DNA from: Pempheris klunzingeri
Lineage: Eukaryota; Chordata; Actinopteri; Acropomatiformes; Pempheridae
Assembly: GCF_042242105.1 (NCBI RefSeq)
Contig: NC_092027.1
Location: 5,554,006-5,618,005 of the forward strand
Direction of reading: 5' to 3'
DNA: 64,000 nt
Shown here: positions 1 to 10,068 of the stretch, piece by piece
Layout of the letters: the number at the start of each line of letters is the position of its first letter
Position numbering within the stretch: position 1 is the first letter of the stretch
The notes under the pieces: generated by a model
Database searches by the model: none
The model's input: the letters and a program-made list of their open reading frames with translations, nothing else
Told to the model about the DNA's origin: nothing
Program-made: the position numbers and the translations under genes

Positions 1-520
1 GCGGTCAGATCCTTCTCCAGGCGAGCCTTCAGCTGCTCGGCCTCCTGGGTAAACTTGGTCATGAAGTCCTGGGTCAGAGGAGCCGCCTGAGTGCGGAGAG
101 CAACGACGTACTGGTTGACTGTGTCAGCACTCTGAGAGATCCTGGTACTGATAAACAGAAAAAAAAAGAGTTAATACATTGAAACAAATGGTGCACGTCT
201 AATACCATTAGTCTTCTTCATGAAGCTGAGTCTTACTTCACTTCCTGTCCCATCTCAGACTCTCTGATCTGCTTCAGGGAGTCCTCAGCAGTGAGCGTTG
301 CTTTAGCTACGTAGTCCCAGAAAGCATCCTTCACCATATCCAGACTGCTCTTGGGCGGCTCCTGCCACAGGATGTTGGCATTGCAAACTGTGGATGAAAC
401 AGCCAGTTTAGCACAGAGGTTTAACATTGATTCACCAGCTGTGGTTTACTTGTTTTTATCAGGGAAGAAAAATCACTCACCAGAGAAAAGAGCAAGCGCG
501 AGAACCACAAGTACCTTCAT
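1..520 (-). CDS. apoa4b: Apolipoprotein A-IV-like, partial (C-terminal part lies beyond the window edge)
   Basis: Secreted exchangeable apolipoprotein of lipoprotein particles. Coding exons on the minus strand are 520-481 (signal peptide starting MKVLVVLALALFS), 387-237 (151 nt, containing VKDAFWDYVAKAT) and 147-1, which runs off the window. A non-coding exon lies at about 692-647, and the ATG exon begins at 534. Exon lengths and phases (40 nt, 151 nt, then the long amphipathic-repeat exon) are identical to those of the complete gene at 2692-3694, and the proteins are clearly paralogous. The two genes are head-to-head, so they probably arose by inverted local duplication. The last exon starts with an apoA-IV-type helix segment (QAAPLTQDFMTKFTQEAEQL). 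The assignment rests on similarity to fish apoa4b; exact copy number and numbering within the cluster cannot be told. Confidence 0.9.
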
Positions 521-717
521 GATTGAATTTGACTCTGTTGGATAAAGAAAATGAATGAACAGTTAAAAAAAACAAGTTTTATCTGACTTTTATCTGAATT
601 CAGTCATGAGTTTGTGAGAAGTGGTTCAATAATAATAAAATGTTACCTTGCAGAGGCAGCTTGTCTCTTCTTCACCCTGTGTCTGATGACTTGTGTCGTG
701 CAGTCTGCCATTCGCAG

Positions 718-747
718 GTTTTATAGCCATGTTGGAGGGTAAAGTCC
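718..747 (-). promoter_or_regulatory. Core promoter of the minus-strand apoA-IV-like gene
   Basis: On the minus strand a TATA box (CTATAAAACC, 727-718) lies about 30 bases upstream of the inferred start of a short non-coding exon whose donor is at 647/646. GGACTTTACCC (747-737) sits just upstream of it. This word resembles nuclear-receptor (HNF4-type) half-sites known from liver and gut apolipoprotein promoters, and a similar word precedes the neighbouring gene. The TATA and splice donor are seen directly; the receptor role is inferred. Confidence 0.6.
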
Positions 748-1068
748 TTCTCTGGGTGCCCAGTTGGACAGATCCTTGTCACCGCTGTCACTCCACGTCA
801 TAATGAATGTCATCTCCTCCCGTCATCCTGCGATAGCGTATTCTCTGGCATCTCAGTGGGCTAAGTAGTGGTTTATACACCTAAAAAAGCAGGAATCACA
901 CAGGAGACAGTGACTGCTGGGCAAAATGGTGTTTAAATCCTTTGTATAATAACTTTAAAAGGAATTATAAGGAGGATTATTGTCCCAGGGGGAGATTTGA
1001 TCTCACAGCCAGTTCATCTAACACTGAAAGTGGCCTAATAAAAATAGTCATAGTCATAAAAATTCATA

Positions 1069-1212
1069 TTTCTGGCCACCTGATGAATTTGAGTCTAATA
1101 TTTACTCTCTTTTTAGCTCCGTTTTTGGTCTCCACCACCTCCGGAGATGAATAATCAGCTCTTTAGCTGCTAAACGCAAGGCTTTGTTCACCAGCTGGTC
1201 GCTAACTGTGCT
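1069..1212. repeat. Short interspersed repeat, second copy near 59.9 kb
   Basis: This segment shares its order of words (TTTCTGGCCAC, then TTTTGGTCTCCACCA, then GCTGCTAAA, then TTCACCAGCT) with 59845-59975, so it is a dispersed repeat. The class is not determined. It lies in the spacer between the two head-to-head apolipoprotein genes, which otherwise holds no gene that I can see. Confidence 0.6.
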
Positions 1213-2019
1213 GTCCGTGTGAGCAGTGGGAGAGATTAGTCACTTCTTTATCAATTTATCACTTTATTATACTATTATTTAGTTTTTTAGAGGATGATGG
1301 GTTGCTGTGAGTGTGCACAGGACTTGTGGGTTTAAGTTCAAACTGTGATAAATGTGCTACAGACTTTCTGTAAGCCAGAAAACCTGAACATGGAGGTGGT
1401 GCCCCTCCCTAATTTTTGCCCATATTCAGAGAATCTTTGTCAGCAGCCAGAACATTTACAGCTCCACGGCTCAAATGTTGTGAGAAAACAGTCCTAGTTT
1501 GGCACTTTTATTTCCAAAATGTCTTCAGCTTCATGAGAGTCTCCCTGTAATTTGCTTCTTTTGCTTCTTAATCAGTAGTTTCTCCTCCTCCGTCTTATCA
1601 GTCTGTCACCTGGGAATTGTTGCATAAGGAAACATGACATTCCTCAGTAAAGATAATCTGCAGGTCAGAGGTCACAACTGGATCAAAGTCGTTATCTAAT
1701 CTGCTGACTTTTCTTACTTCTGCTGCCGAGCTTTCTGTGTTAACGTGTGTCAGACATGAGTAACCCAAATCCATGTCACCTGGGGGTTTTTCACCAATCT
1801 GAATTAAATATGCACACCAGTTAACGTGCACTCTATCTTATGGGTTTATACTGATTCTGTGATATTGTATACAAGTGTGTGTTTTGTGAGATTGGCCTGC
1901 ATACGTTTATTTTTTTATCATGCGAGTAAAACTTATGAAACACGGTTTACTTCTGTATTATTATCCAACAACAGTTACAACATCAGTTTCAAGTTTCAAA
2001 TGCATTTATCATTTTAAGT

Positions 2020-2330
2020 CTAAAAAGATAAAGCTGAATGAATATGGACATAGATACAATACTGTATTTATCACTTTTTAAATCAATTTAAAATTCAAAA
2101 TTACATATGTGGCTTATAAATGTGAAAAGTAAAAAGCAAATAAAAGAAAATAAATAATTGATAACATGAATAAAGAACCAAATAATAAATGAATAAATAA
2201 AAAGATAAATAAATAAACCATACAACACATTGCATGTGCCTTATTTATTTGTTTATTTTCTTTTTACACACAAAAAGAAAAAACTGAATAAATAAATATA
2301 TAAATAAACCCACATAGCTTGTGTTTTATT
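2020..2330. repeat. AT-rich low-complexity stretch in the apolipoprotein spacer
   Basis: A run dominated by AAATAAATAAAT-like words with no open frame of note. It lies between the divergent apoA-IV-like promoters. Confidence 0.6.
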
Positions 2331-2482
2331 TGCTAAATTCAGCTTAATGTCTGAGCTGAACTCTGAGAGCCACGTAATGACGTCAGCTAACAGTGTTTAG
2401 TGTACAGGAGGTTTCATCAGACAGGGATAATGTCCTCTTGCTGTGATGTGGAGGCAGCAGTGACAGCTCGACACTCAGGGCC

Positions 2483-2530
2483 GGACTTTGCTCCTGTGTT
2501 TCCTCCACAAGACTCAGCCGCCCATATATA
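2483..2530 (+). promoter_or_regulatory. Core promoter of the plus-strand apoA-IV-like gene
   Basis: A TATA box (CATATATA, 2523-2530) lies about 30 bases upstream of a short non-coding exon ending at the donor near 2601. Upstream, GGACTTTGCTC (2483-2493) matches the GGACTTT core seen in the promoter of the divergent paralogue. A CA run (about 2554-2571) lies within the first exon. Confidence 0.6.
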
Positions 2531-2691
2531 CTGAGCCATGAGCTGCACAGAACACACACACACACACACACACTTCTTCTACAGCCAGCTCGTCCACACA
2601 GGTAACACAGTGATGCCACTTTTCTCAGGTCGTGAGTTTTGTAAGAAAAAGGAGCTGATTTTGCTTGTTTCTTTTCAGCTGCGGTGTCGTC

Positions 2692-3694
2692 ATGAAGGTC
2701 CTCGTGGTGCTCGCCCTCGCTGTGTTCACAGGTGAGAGAGTTTGGACATTTTGGTGAAAAAATATAAAATAAGAAATACTGAACATGTGATAATAAAAAA
2801 TACTTTTGCTTTTGATATTTTCAGCAGGTTGCAATGCCAACATCGTGTGGCAAAACCAGCCCAAGCGCCAGGTCGACATGGTGAAAGATGCTTTCTGGGA
2901 CTATGTTGCCAGGGCAACCATGACCGCTGAGGACTCCCTGAAGCAGATCAGACAGTCCCAGCTGGGTCAGGACGTCAAGTAAGAGTCTCCAAATGATGCT
3001 TAAGCCCCAGAAAACTTAAAATCAAAGTACTTCTCATAAAATATACGTGGCTTGTGTATAATTTTTTGAGACTTGACTTATCCAAAGTTTGTGTTTCTGC
3101 TTGTGTCTCTGCAGCAGCTTCATCTCCGAGAGCACCGACGCCGTCAACAAGCTCTCCGACGCGCTCCGCACTCAGGTGGCTCCTCTGACCCAGGACCTCA
3201 TGTCTAAGGTTTCCCAGGAGGCCGAGCAGCTGAAGGCTCGCCTGGAGAAGGATCTGACCGCCGTGAGCGCCAACCTGCAGCCCTACGCCGAGAAGATGGT
3301 GGCTCAGCTCCAGACCCAGGTGGAGGAGCTGAAGAAGGAGGCCGGCCCCTACGCCGAGGCCATGGACCCCGAGGCGCTGAAGGCCGTCCTGCTGCAGAAG
3401 AGCCAGGAGCTGAAGGGGCAGCTGGATAAGAGCGTGAGCGAGCTGCAGGCCCAGATGGTTCCCTACACCGAGGAGATGAAGGACAAGATCGAGCAGAGCC
3501 TGGATGAGTTTCAGAGGAGCATGACCCCACTGGCCCAGAGCTTTGAGGCCCAGCTGACCCAGAAAACCCAGGAGATCCAGCAGAAGCTGACTCCATACGG
3601 AGAGGAGCTGAAGTCCAAGCTGGACGCCAGCGCTCAGGACCTGCAGGCTCAGCTGACGGCTCTGTGGGAGTCTTTCACCAAGCAGACCCAGTAA
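2692..3694 (+). CDS. apoa4b: Apolipoprotein A-IV-like, complete
   Basis: Secreted lipid-binding apolipoprotein of about 256 residues, like fish apoA-IV. Coding exons are 2692-2731, 2828-2978 and 3115-3694; they sum to 257 codons including the stop. The protein starts with a signal peptide (MKVLVVLALAVFTG) followed by the conserved N-terminal segment VKDAFWDYVARAT. It continues with tandem 22-residue amphipathic helices, many punctuated by proline (LQPYAEKM, AGPYAEAM, MVPYTEEM, LTPYGEEL), which are the lipid-binding units of the apoA/apoE family. It ends LWESFTKQTQ. Non-coding sequence from 2679 precedes the ATG in the same exon. Two acceptors (exons 2 and 3 of the coding region) are CAGCAG tandems, so the start of those exons could vary by one codon; the chosen sites match the paralogue's exon lengths. 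Paralogue at 1-520. Confidence 0.95.
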
Positions 3695-3864
3695 ACAGAC
3701 TCGAATCTAGCGAGTGGTGTTTTTTGGACAGATAAAAAGTGCAATATCTCTTTTTCTATGTTTGTATGTTGATGAAAAATGTTCTCAAAGGCAGCAGCGT
3801 CAGTATTTCCACTATTGTGTTACTTTTTACAATTAACTCTATAAGCTTTCACTGTAAAACAAAA

Positions 3865-3870
3865 AATAAA
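3865..3870 (+). terminator. Polyadenylation signal AATAAA of the apoA-IV-like gene
   Basis: AATAAA about 170 bases after the stop codon, followed by T-rich and TG-rich sequence (TTTTCCTGTTGTGA), as expected for cleavage just downstream. Confidence 0.7.
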
Positions 3871-3899
3871 TGGGTTAACGGTTTATTTTCCTGTTGTGA

Positions 3900-5280
3900 C
3901 TTCAGTTGTATTTGAGGTGGAAAATACATCAATTTAAATAGGAGCATTTCATATATATTCTCTTTTTTTAGTAAGATACATAAATTCAGGAAATATTATA
4001 ATCTCATTATTAAAGCAATGCTGTGTGATTTAAGAGAATAAATAACACGTTTGCTCTCTTACAAATGAAAATAGTACTCCAGGGCTTTTGTTCCTAAAGT
4101 GTTATCAGTCTTATTTGCTCCTTATGTCTGCAAACTGACATTTCTAAGTCAGACTGTTGACTGTACAGATCTGCTCTACTTGTCCTGTTGTCATGCTGCA
4201 TATTAGTATTTATCATTATTCCATCATTGCACCTTTTGGCCCTTAACACCAACCAACCATTAGGGTGACAACAAGTGATAAAGTGATCTGTGTGATGTCC
4301 TACCAGCCTCTCCGGCCTCGTCACACAGCACGAATCTGTCTCACTTTAACTTTACCAACAGCTTCATCCAGCTGATTCGTTCTGTCAAGGGCCGAGCAGC
4401 AACATGGAGAGAACATGGAAAGAATAAAAATCAAACAAAAAAACTATCTGACAACAAATCTTAATACTTTTCCCAATATAACTTTGATGATTCTGTGTTT
4501 TAAAGCAGCCAGAGTTGCATTAAATATCAAATCTTAAGTTCTGAGGCAAATAAAAGCATTTCTGAATATTAAAGCTAATAAAGTGCCAAACTGACACAAA
4601 TATTTTTAAAAAACTCAATCTTGTTGTTTTAATCCAAAGTTTTGGCTGGTGTTCATCCTAATGCAGTAATGTCTACTTCCATTTTCTTGTTTATTTGAAT
4701 ATTTTTAGAGACCCAAAGAGGTCAAAGAAGAAACACAAAGATCAGAGGAAAGTCTGAAAAACTTTTTGTGAGGCTGGTTTTATATCGTTTATATAATATC
4801 ACAACCTCTTTCACTTATTTTGCATCCACTCGTGGGCGTACTGGCCACCAGGGTGGGAATCACTGCCCTCAAAAACAGAAACAAATAATGAATATGTAGA
4901 TCTGAATGAACTGAGAGCTCTCATGTGGTGTCCACAAATCCTCTGAAAGTTGTTGATGTATTTCATGCATATTATCTGTTTATATTTTTATTGAACAATG
5001 AGGCCAAAAGTTGATTTCCACATTTACAGACAATAAAGTTATTCATTGATTACTCTGATCTGCACGTAAGGTAGTTTATTGGAAGGTTTCTCATCTTATA
5101 AATGTTGTATAAACGCAGGCAGCGTTTGTTAAAGCTCAAAATGAACCAGATCAGCTGGACGATGATAGAACGACCTTTGGCCTTTTCACTGTTGTGCTGT
5201 CAGTCACATTGTTGTTGTGACCGATGGGGACGGTATGATTCTATCTGATTATCTGATGATGCAGTCACATTTTTCACACT
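3900..5280. other. Intergenic spacer, no gene seen
   Basis: AT-rich spacer between the apoA-IV-like and apoE genes. No open frame with a recognisable product, no RNA gene and no clear repeat structure was found on either strand. Confidence 0.6.
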
Positions 5281-5284
5281 TAAG

Positions 5285-5545
5285 TAGGAGGAAGATTATT
5301 ATTATTAGAAGAAGAAGAAGAAGAAGGAGAGAGCAACTTTATTTACAGGACACTCTTCTAAAAAACAATGTTTACAAAGTGCTTTACAGATAAAACCTCG
5401 TAACAGGACCGACAGAAATGAAATAACAGGTTGGCTAATATATAAAATATAAACAGACAAAATAAAGTCATAGTAAAACCAAAACAGCAGCAATGAATAT
5501 CAATAAAAGGTAATAATAAAAGGCAATATATGAGGTGAAACCGTT
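5285..5545. repeat. Interspersed repeat of the 'TTTACAAAGTGCTTTACA' type with a GAA microsatellite
   Basis: Begins near an (AGA)n run (5308-5326) and contains TTTACAAAGTGCTTTACAGA followed by A-rich sequence. A diverged relative occurs at 53990-54150 (ACAAAGTGCTTTATACT followed by A-rich sequence). The type is common in fish genomes; class undetermined. Confidence 0.55.
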
Positions 5546-5843
5546 GTAAACACACAAACAGACAGAGATATGCTTAATAGTATCACACTTTATTTAAGGA
5601 ACTGTACTAAACTGTTGTTCCTGAAATCACACACTTGAGATTCGGAGGCTTTAACTTCGGATATTTTGGGTGTTCCTAATTTCTGACCTGTGCTCGGACC
5701 TGTACTTTCAGTGTGCGACGTGGAGCCAAAATAACCCACACAGCAATAAAAGGTGACAACAGCACAGCCAGCGCTGGGAACTTCGGACACAGATCAGTGA
5801 TCCTCCTCATATTTATTGGATCATGTCAAAGCTTCCCGAACTG

Positions 5844-5903
5844 TATAAATACTGAGAGACGAGCTCAGTCAGTCTCACTGCGTCACAGATCAGGGTCACA
5901 GAG
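5844..5903 (+). promoter_or_regulatory. TATA box and non-coding first exon of apoE
   Basis: TATAAATA at 5844-5851 is followed about 30 bases later by a short exon that ends at the donor 5903/5904 (GAG|GTGAGT). The next exon begins at 6142 and carries the ATG. The arrangement matches the other two apolipoprotein genes in the cluster. Confidence 0.7.
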
Positions 5904-6157
5904 GTGAGTCCCACAACATTTCTACTGTGTGGAATCATTTGCAAAGTCTGTTTATTTACTAAAGTTTATCACTCAGACATGATTCATGATGATTCAGATG
6001 ACTAAAATGTTTTATCTGAGTTAAAAAGGTCTTGAAATTAACGTTCAACTGGTGAAAATTTTAGCTTTTTGTACAGAAACTTCTAATTTGACTAAAATCT
6101 GTCCGTGCTGAGATTAACCTGTTTATTATATGATATTCCAGCTGTCATTATTTCATC

Positions 6158-8997
6158 ATGAGGATGTTTGCAGTAATCTTTGCGCTGGCCGTCCTCTCAG
6201 GTGAGTTCAAAAGTTCCTCTTAGGGATTAATAAAAACTCCTTGTTTTTTTATATTCTAAAACATTTTTTCTATAAATCTTTAGAAATATTTTTCTAGCAT
6301 AGCATCATTTTATTTATCTAAAATCTCTGAAGGCTCACTGAGGGAGAACACTTGTTCTTTTAGACACATGCAATAAAAGCAAACACAGCTAGAGATTTTT
6401 ATTTTGAAAGTCTCAAACTAATAATGATAATAATGATATAAAGGAACCACAAGGAGCTTCTTGTCAACTGTAGTTTGAATAAAAGTCACAACATGAGAGG
6501 GTTATCTTCATCCAACAGTTTCTTTAGTGGTTTCTACACATCTGAATCCTTTTTCTCTGATGTTTTATCCGTAAAACGTCTCCCATCTCGTTTTATCTTG
6601 TTTTTGAATATCTACAACGTTTGTCTCGGTCCAAACCAGGCTGCCATGCAAGAAGCCTGTTCGGGGACGAGCCGAAGAGCTCCTGGGAGCTCACCGTCGA
6701 CAAGTTCAACGATTATGTCACTGATCTGAGCTCGAAGGCCGAGGAGCTGGTGGACAACGTCAAGAGCTCCCAGATCAGGAGAGAACTGGAGTGAGTTCAT
6801 TTACGTCGCAGTGAGGAATTACCAGAGAAAGTTTGGAAAATTCTTAATTTTATTTTACTGTTTATTTTAATTCAAATATACAAAAATACTTGATTTTCAA
6901 CGTAATCTCTGCCTCTACTGGATCTTCACTCAGCTTTCCAGTTAAAATCCTTTGATTTTTGCATTGATTTCTCCTGAAGACACATCTCCGTCTCAGCTGG
7001 AGCATTATTTTTACATTTTACACAGAAAACGAACCTTTTATTTCCTGTTTTCATCTAGAATGAAGCCTTTATTTGCTCTGACCTCAGTCTTGACCCCCTT
7101 TGGACCCAAAATGCTTCACAAAAACACCAATAAAACCCCTAACGTCTCATCTGTCCCGACAGCACCCTGATCCAGGACAGCTTGTCTGAGCTGTCCATGT
7201 ACAGGGACGACCTGCAGACCAAGCTGGGCCCCTACACTCAGGAGACCACGGAGAATCTGGGCACAGACCTGCAGAAGATGGCCAACAAGCTCCACAATCA
7301 CATGAGCGAGGCCCGGGACCAGATGGAGAAGTACGGCCAAGAGCTGCAGACCATGATGGAGCAGAACGCAGACGACGTCAGGGTCAGGGTCTCCGCCTAC
7401 ACGCGCAAGCTGAAGAAACGCCTCAACAAGGACACGCAGGAGATCAAAAGGTGAGCGAAAGAGAGGCTCATGGGAAATCTGTCCAGTGACTCAGATAGTT
7501 TCTCTCACTTTTAGCAAACTAAACTTGTAAGAACTTTTATTTATAGAGATTTATTGGGTTCAACATTCAAATGATCCAGTTTCCCACATTTTTAGTCCAT
7601 ATTTTCTAACAGAACAGAGCAGAACAGTGTCTGGTGCCATCTTGATAACAGCTGGTGGACTGTGAACACACCGGGGACAGCACTTCAACTAAGTCAAAGT
7701 TTTATCAGGCTGACAAAAGTCTGATACCGTGCCCATAAAGATCATTCATGTTTTATTGTTTTACAACATTATTCTGTGTTTTTATTTGTTAGGAATACAG
7801 AGATCTGTTCTCACTTTGGCATTAAAGAGTCTTCTTCTGTTTCTCAAGCGTCAAAACTGTTAACCATTAACTGTCCATGTTAAATCTTGAATACTTTTTA
7901 TAGGTGCAGTATCAGACTTAGACAAAGGACAGAACAAATGAGTCCAGGACTTGTTTTCATTGTTGTTCCTGCTGTTTTTATTGTCCGCTGACCTTCAAAA
8001 TTCAGTGTTTTATAGGAACTGTATAATGTATTTAATAGATACATGTAGAGAATATTATAATCACTATATAATATAAACAGTTTGTATATTACATACTTTT
8101 TGCTTTTGATACAGTAAGAAAGTTAATCTTTCTTTCCTACTGTTACTGTTAAGTATAATGTGAGTATTTTACACTGTGGTACATTAACTTAAAGGTTCAG
8201 TGTGTAGGATTTAAAGAGTCCTTTTAGATAAAATGAAATATAGTATGCAGAACTACATTTTCTATTATGTATTATTCACCTAAAACTGAGATTCGTCGTG
8301 TTTTCGTTAGCTTAGAAGGAGCCCATCGTGTCTGCACAGGGAGCAGGTCCCCTTTTACAGATGTTTCTACAGTAGCCCAGAATGGACAAACATCGTGTTT
8401 CCATGTTGAAGTGGCAGCTTGAATTTAGTGGCACCAGTTAGAAGAAGAATAGAAAGAAGAAGAAGAAGAGAAATGTAATTTTATGTTGTAACAAATGGAA
8501 GATCATAGTTGTTATTTGGCACAAGAACAAGCAAGGCAGCAGGAATCCTTCTTGGAGCCGTTTATACAAAATATAATAATATAATTATAATAATAACCCT
8601 TTTTTTTGCAACAACTATGTGCTGAAACAATGTGATAAACCAGATGTTTTCGAGTGTCACTCTTCTAAAACCGTTGGATCCGTCTCTCAGACAGACCGCC
8701 GAGTACGTTGAGGAGCTTCAGTCCCGCACGTCAAGCAACATGGAGGAAATGAGGGTGCGGCTCGACCCTTACTTTGCTCAGGTGCGCGTGAACGCCGAGG
8801 CAAAGATCACCACCCTGAATGACCTGCTGAAGTCGCAGTTCGAGGACATGAAGGACAAGATTCAGACCAAGGCTGAGGACATCAAGGAGCGCTTCGAGAA
8901 AACCACTGAGGACCTGAGATCCACCCTGGAGGTGAAGATGGGGGAGCTGGGCACCTGGTTTCAGCCTCTTGTCTCCATGTTCGATGACAACAAGTAA
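6158..8997 (+). CDS. apoeb: Apolipoprotein E
   Basis: Secreted apolipoprotein that binds lipid and LDL-receptor-family proteins. Coding exons: 6158-6200, 6640-6790, 7163-7450 and 8691-8997, giving 262 residues. The N-terminus is a signal peptide (MRMFAVIFALAVLSG). The stretch ELQTMMEQNADDVRVRV followed by the basic helix YTRKLKKRLNKDTQEI (about residues 144-159) matches fish apoE closely and corresponds to the receptor-binding region. Remaining sequence is amphipathic 22-mers ending in VSMFDDNK. The region that is one terminal exon in the apoA-IV-like neighbours is split here by a 1.24-kb intron at a phase-2 site (AG|A). Neighbours are apoA-IV-like genes upstream and msto1 downstream, as in other fish apoE/apoA-IV clusters. 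Confidence 0.95.
8185..8430. repeat. Interspersed repeat in the last apoE intron
   Basis: Starts with AGGTTCAGTGTGTAGGATTT and runs through TAGCCCAGAATGGACAAAC. I recognise this as a short repeat family frequent in percomorph fish, probably a non-autonomous DNA element. A related word (CCCAGAATGGTCAAAC) occurs at 21966-21981 in an srsf4 intron. Confidence 0.5.
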
Positions 8998-9147
8998 ACG
9001 CTGTCGTCAAACAGTCTGGACTGGATCTATCTAACCATCACTTGCTGCACCAACAACAGCTGTGTAAAATGTTTTAAAGGATTCCTGATAGAAGCCAAGG
9101 GAGCGCCCACCGCAGGCTGAATGTGTCTCTGTCACTGAAGGCGCTTT

Positions 9148-9153
9148 AATAAA
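9148..9153 (+). terminator. Polyadenylation signal AATAAA of apoE
   Basis: AATAAA about 150 bases after the apoE stop, followed by a TG-rich stretch (ACATGTGTGTGTGG). Confidence 0.75.
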
Positions 9154-9339
9154 AACCAGCTGCTCACATGTGTGTGTGGAAAATCAGTGCTTGTCAATAA
9201 TGTCCTCAGATATGTTCAAAGTCGTCTCGTCTAAACTTCCTACATTGTTTGAATATTAAAAAGCAGCACAAAAACTGAAGCCATTAAAATATTAACGTAT
9301 AGATATTTGTAATAATGTCTTTGGAGGTCCCACTAGAAC

Positions 9340-9676
9340 AGGTTCATCATTATCACTACGCACAACATTTGTCTCATACCAGACGTGACTGCTGCAGCTG
9401 TTTTCAGCCTCTTTCTGCTACAGCGAGGCGAATACAGGAGGTTTTCAGTGGACGGGACAGTCGACCTGCTGAGGGGCTGGAGGAAGTCACATGATCAACA
9501 GATCCCATTATGACATCACAAAGGGAGCCAAATCTAAATAGTGTGTTTTCACCCATATTTACTGAAAGATGAAGCAGGATAGAATGAGAGAGGTTGAGTG
9601 TTTCTCAGAGCCTCTAGGCACACTGGGAACACATGTTAAAAGTGCATTTTGCATAATATGGGACCTTTGAATAACA
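9340..9676. repeat. Interspersed repeat between apoE and msto1
   Basis: Contains ATTATGACATCACAAAGGGAG and ends GCATAATATGGGACCTTTGA, a terminal word I associate with a common fish repeat. The copy is degraded; class not determined. Confidence 0.4.
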
Positions 9677-9898
9677 GCATATATATATTATTTCATCATT
9701 TTATCATTAAGGCACTGAACAGTGTGATGTGAAATATGTGTTTTATATTTCTGGGCTGAACTGTCTTGAGAGATAAAATGAATATCCAACTTAAAACTAA
9801 CTTCACGTGGTCAAAAAAACTAGCTTACAGACACCGCACCGTGCACGTGAAGCTACGGCACGGTGAAACCACACTTTACACAAGCGTCATTTTAACAT

Positions 9899-9937
9899 CC
9901 AATCACATTTCTTCGTGTATTTCTTCCAGCCAATCAC
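9899..9937 (+). promoter_or_regulatory. Paired CCAAT boxes upstream of msto1
   Basis: Two identical CCAATCAC words (9899-9906 and 9930-9937) lie 130-170 bases upstream of the msto1 ATG in a region without a TATA box, as expected of a broadly expressed gene. The role is inferred. Confidence 0.5.
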
Positions 9938-10068
9938 AGCCCTTCTCTCACATGACGCACGGCATCCCGTTAGTTTGTCGCTGTTCAGTGTTGTCATATC
10001 CAAACATGTCTATCATGTCCAAAGCAGAGGACTTTTTATTTATATCCTGAGTCTTGTTTCCCGTCACG

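Noticed and set aside
3204-3596. Minus-strand open frame opposite the apoA-IV-like last exon
   Set aside because: GC-rich antisense shadow of the repeat exon, with no family resemblance.
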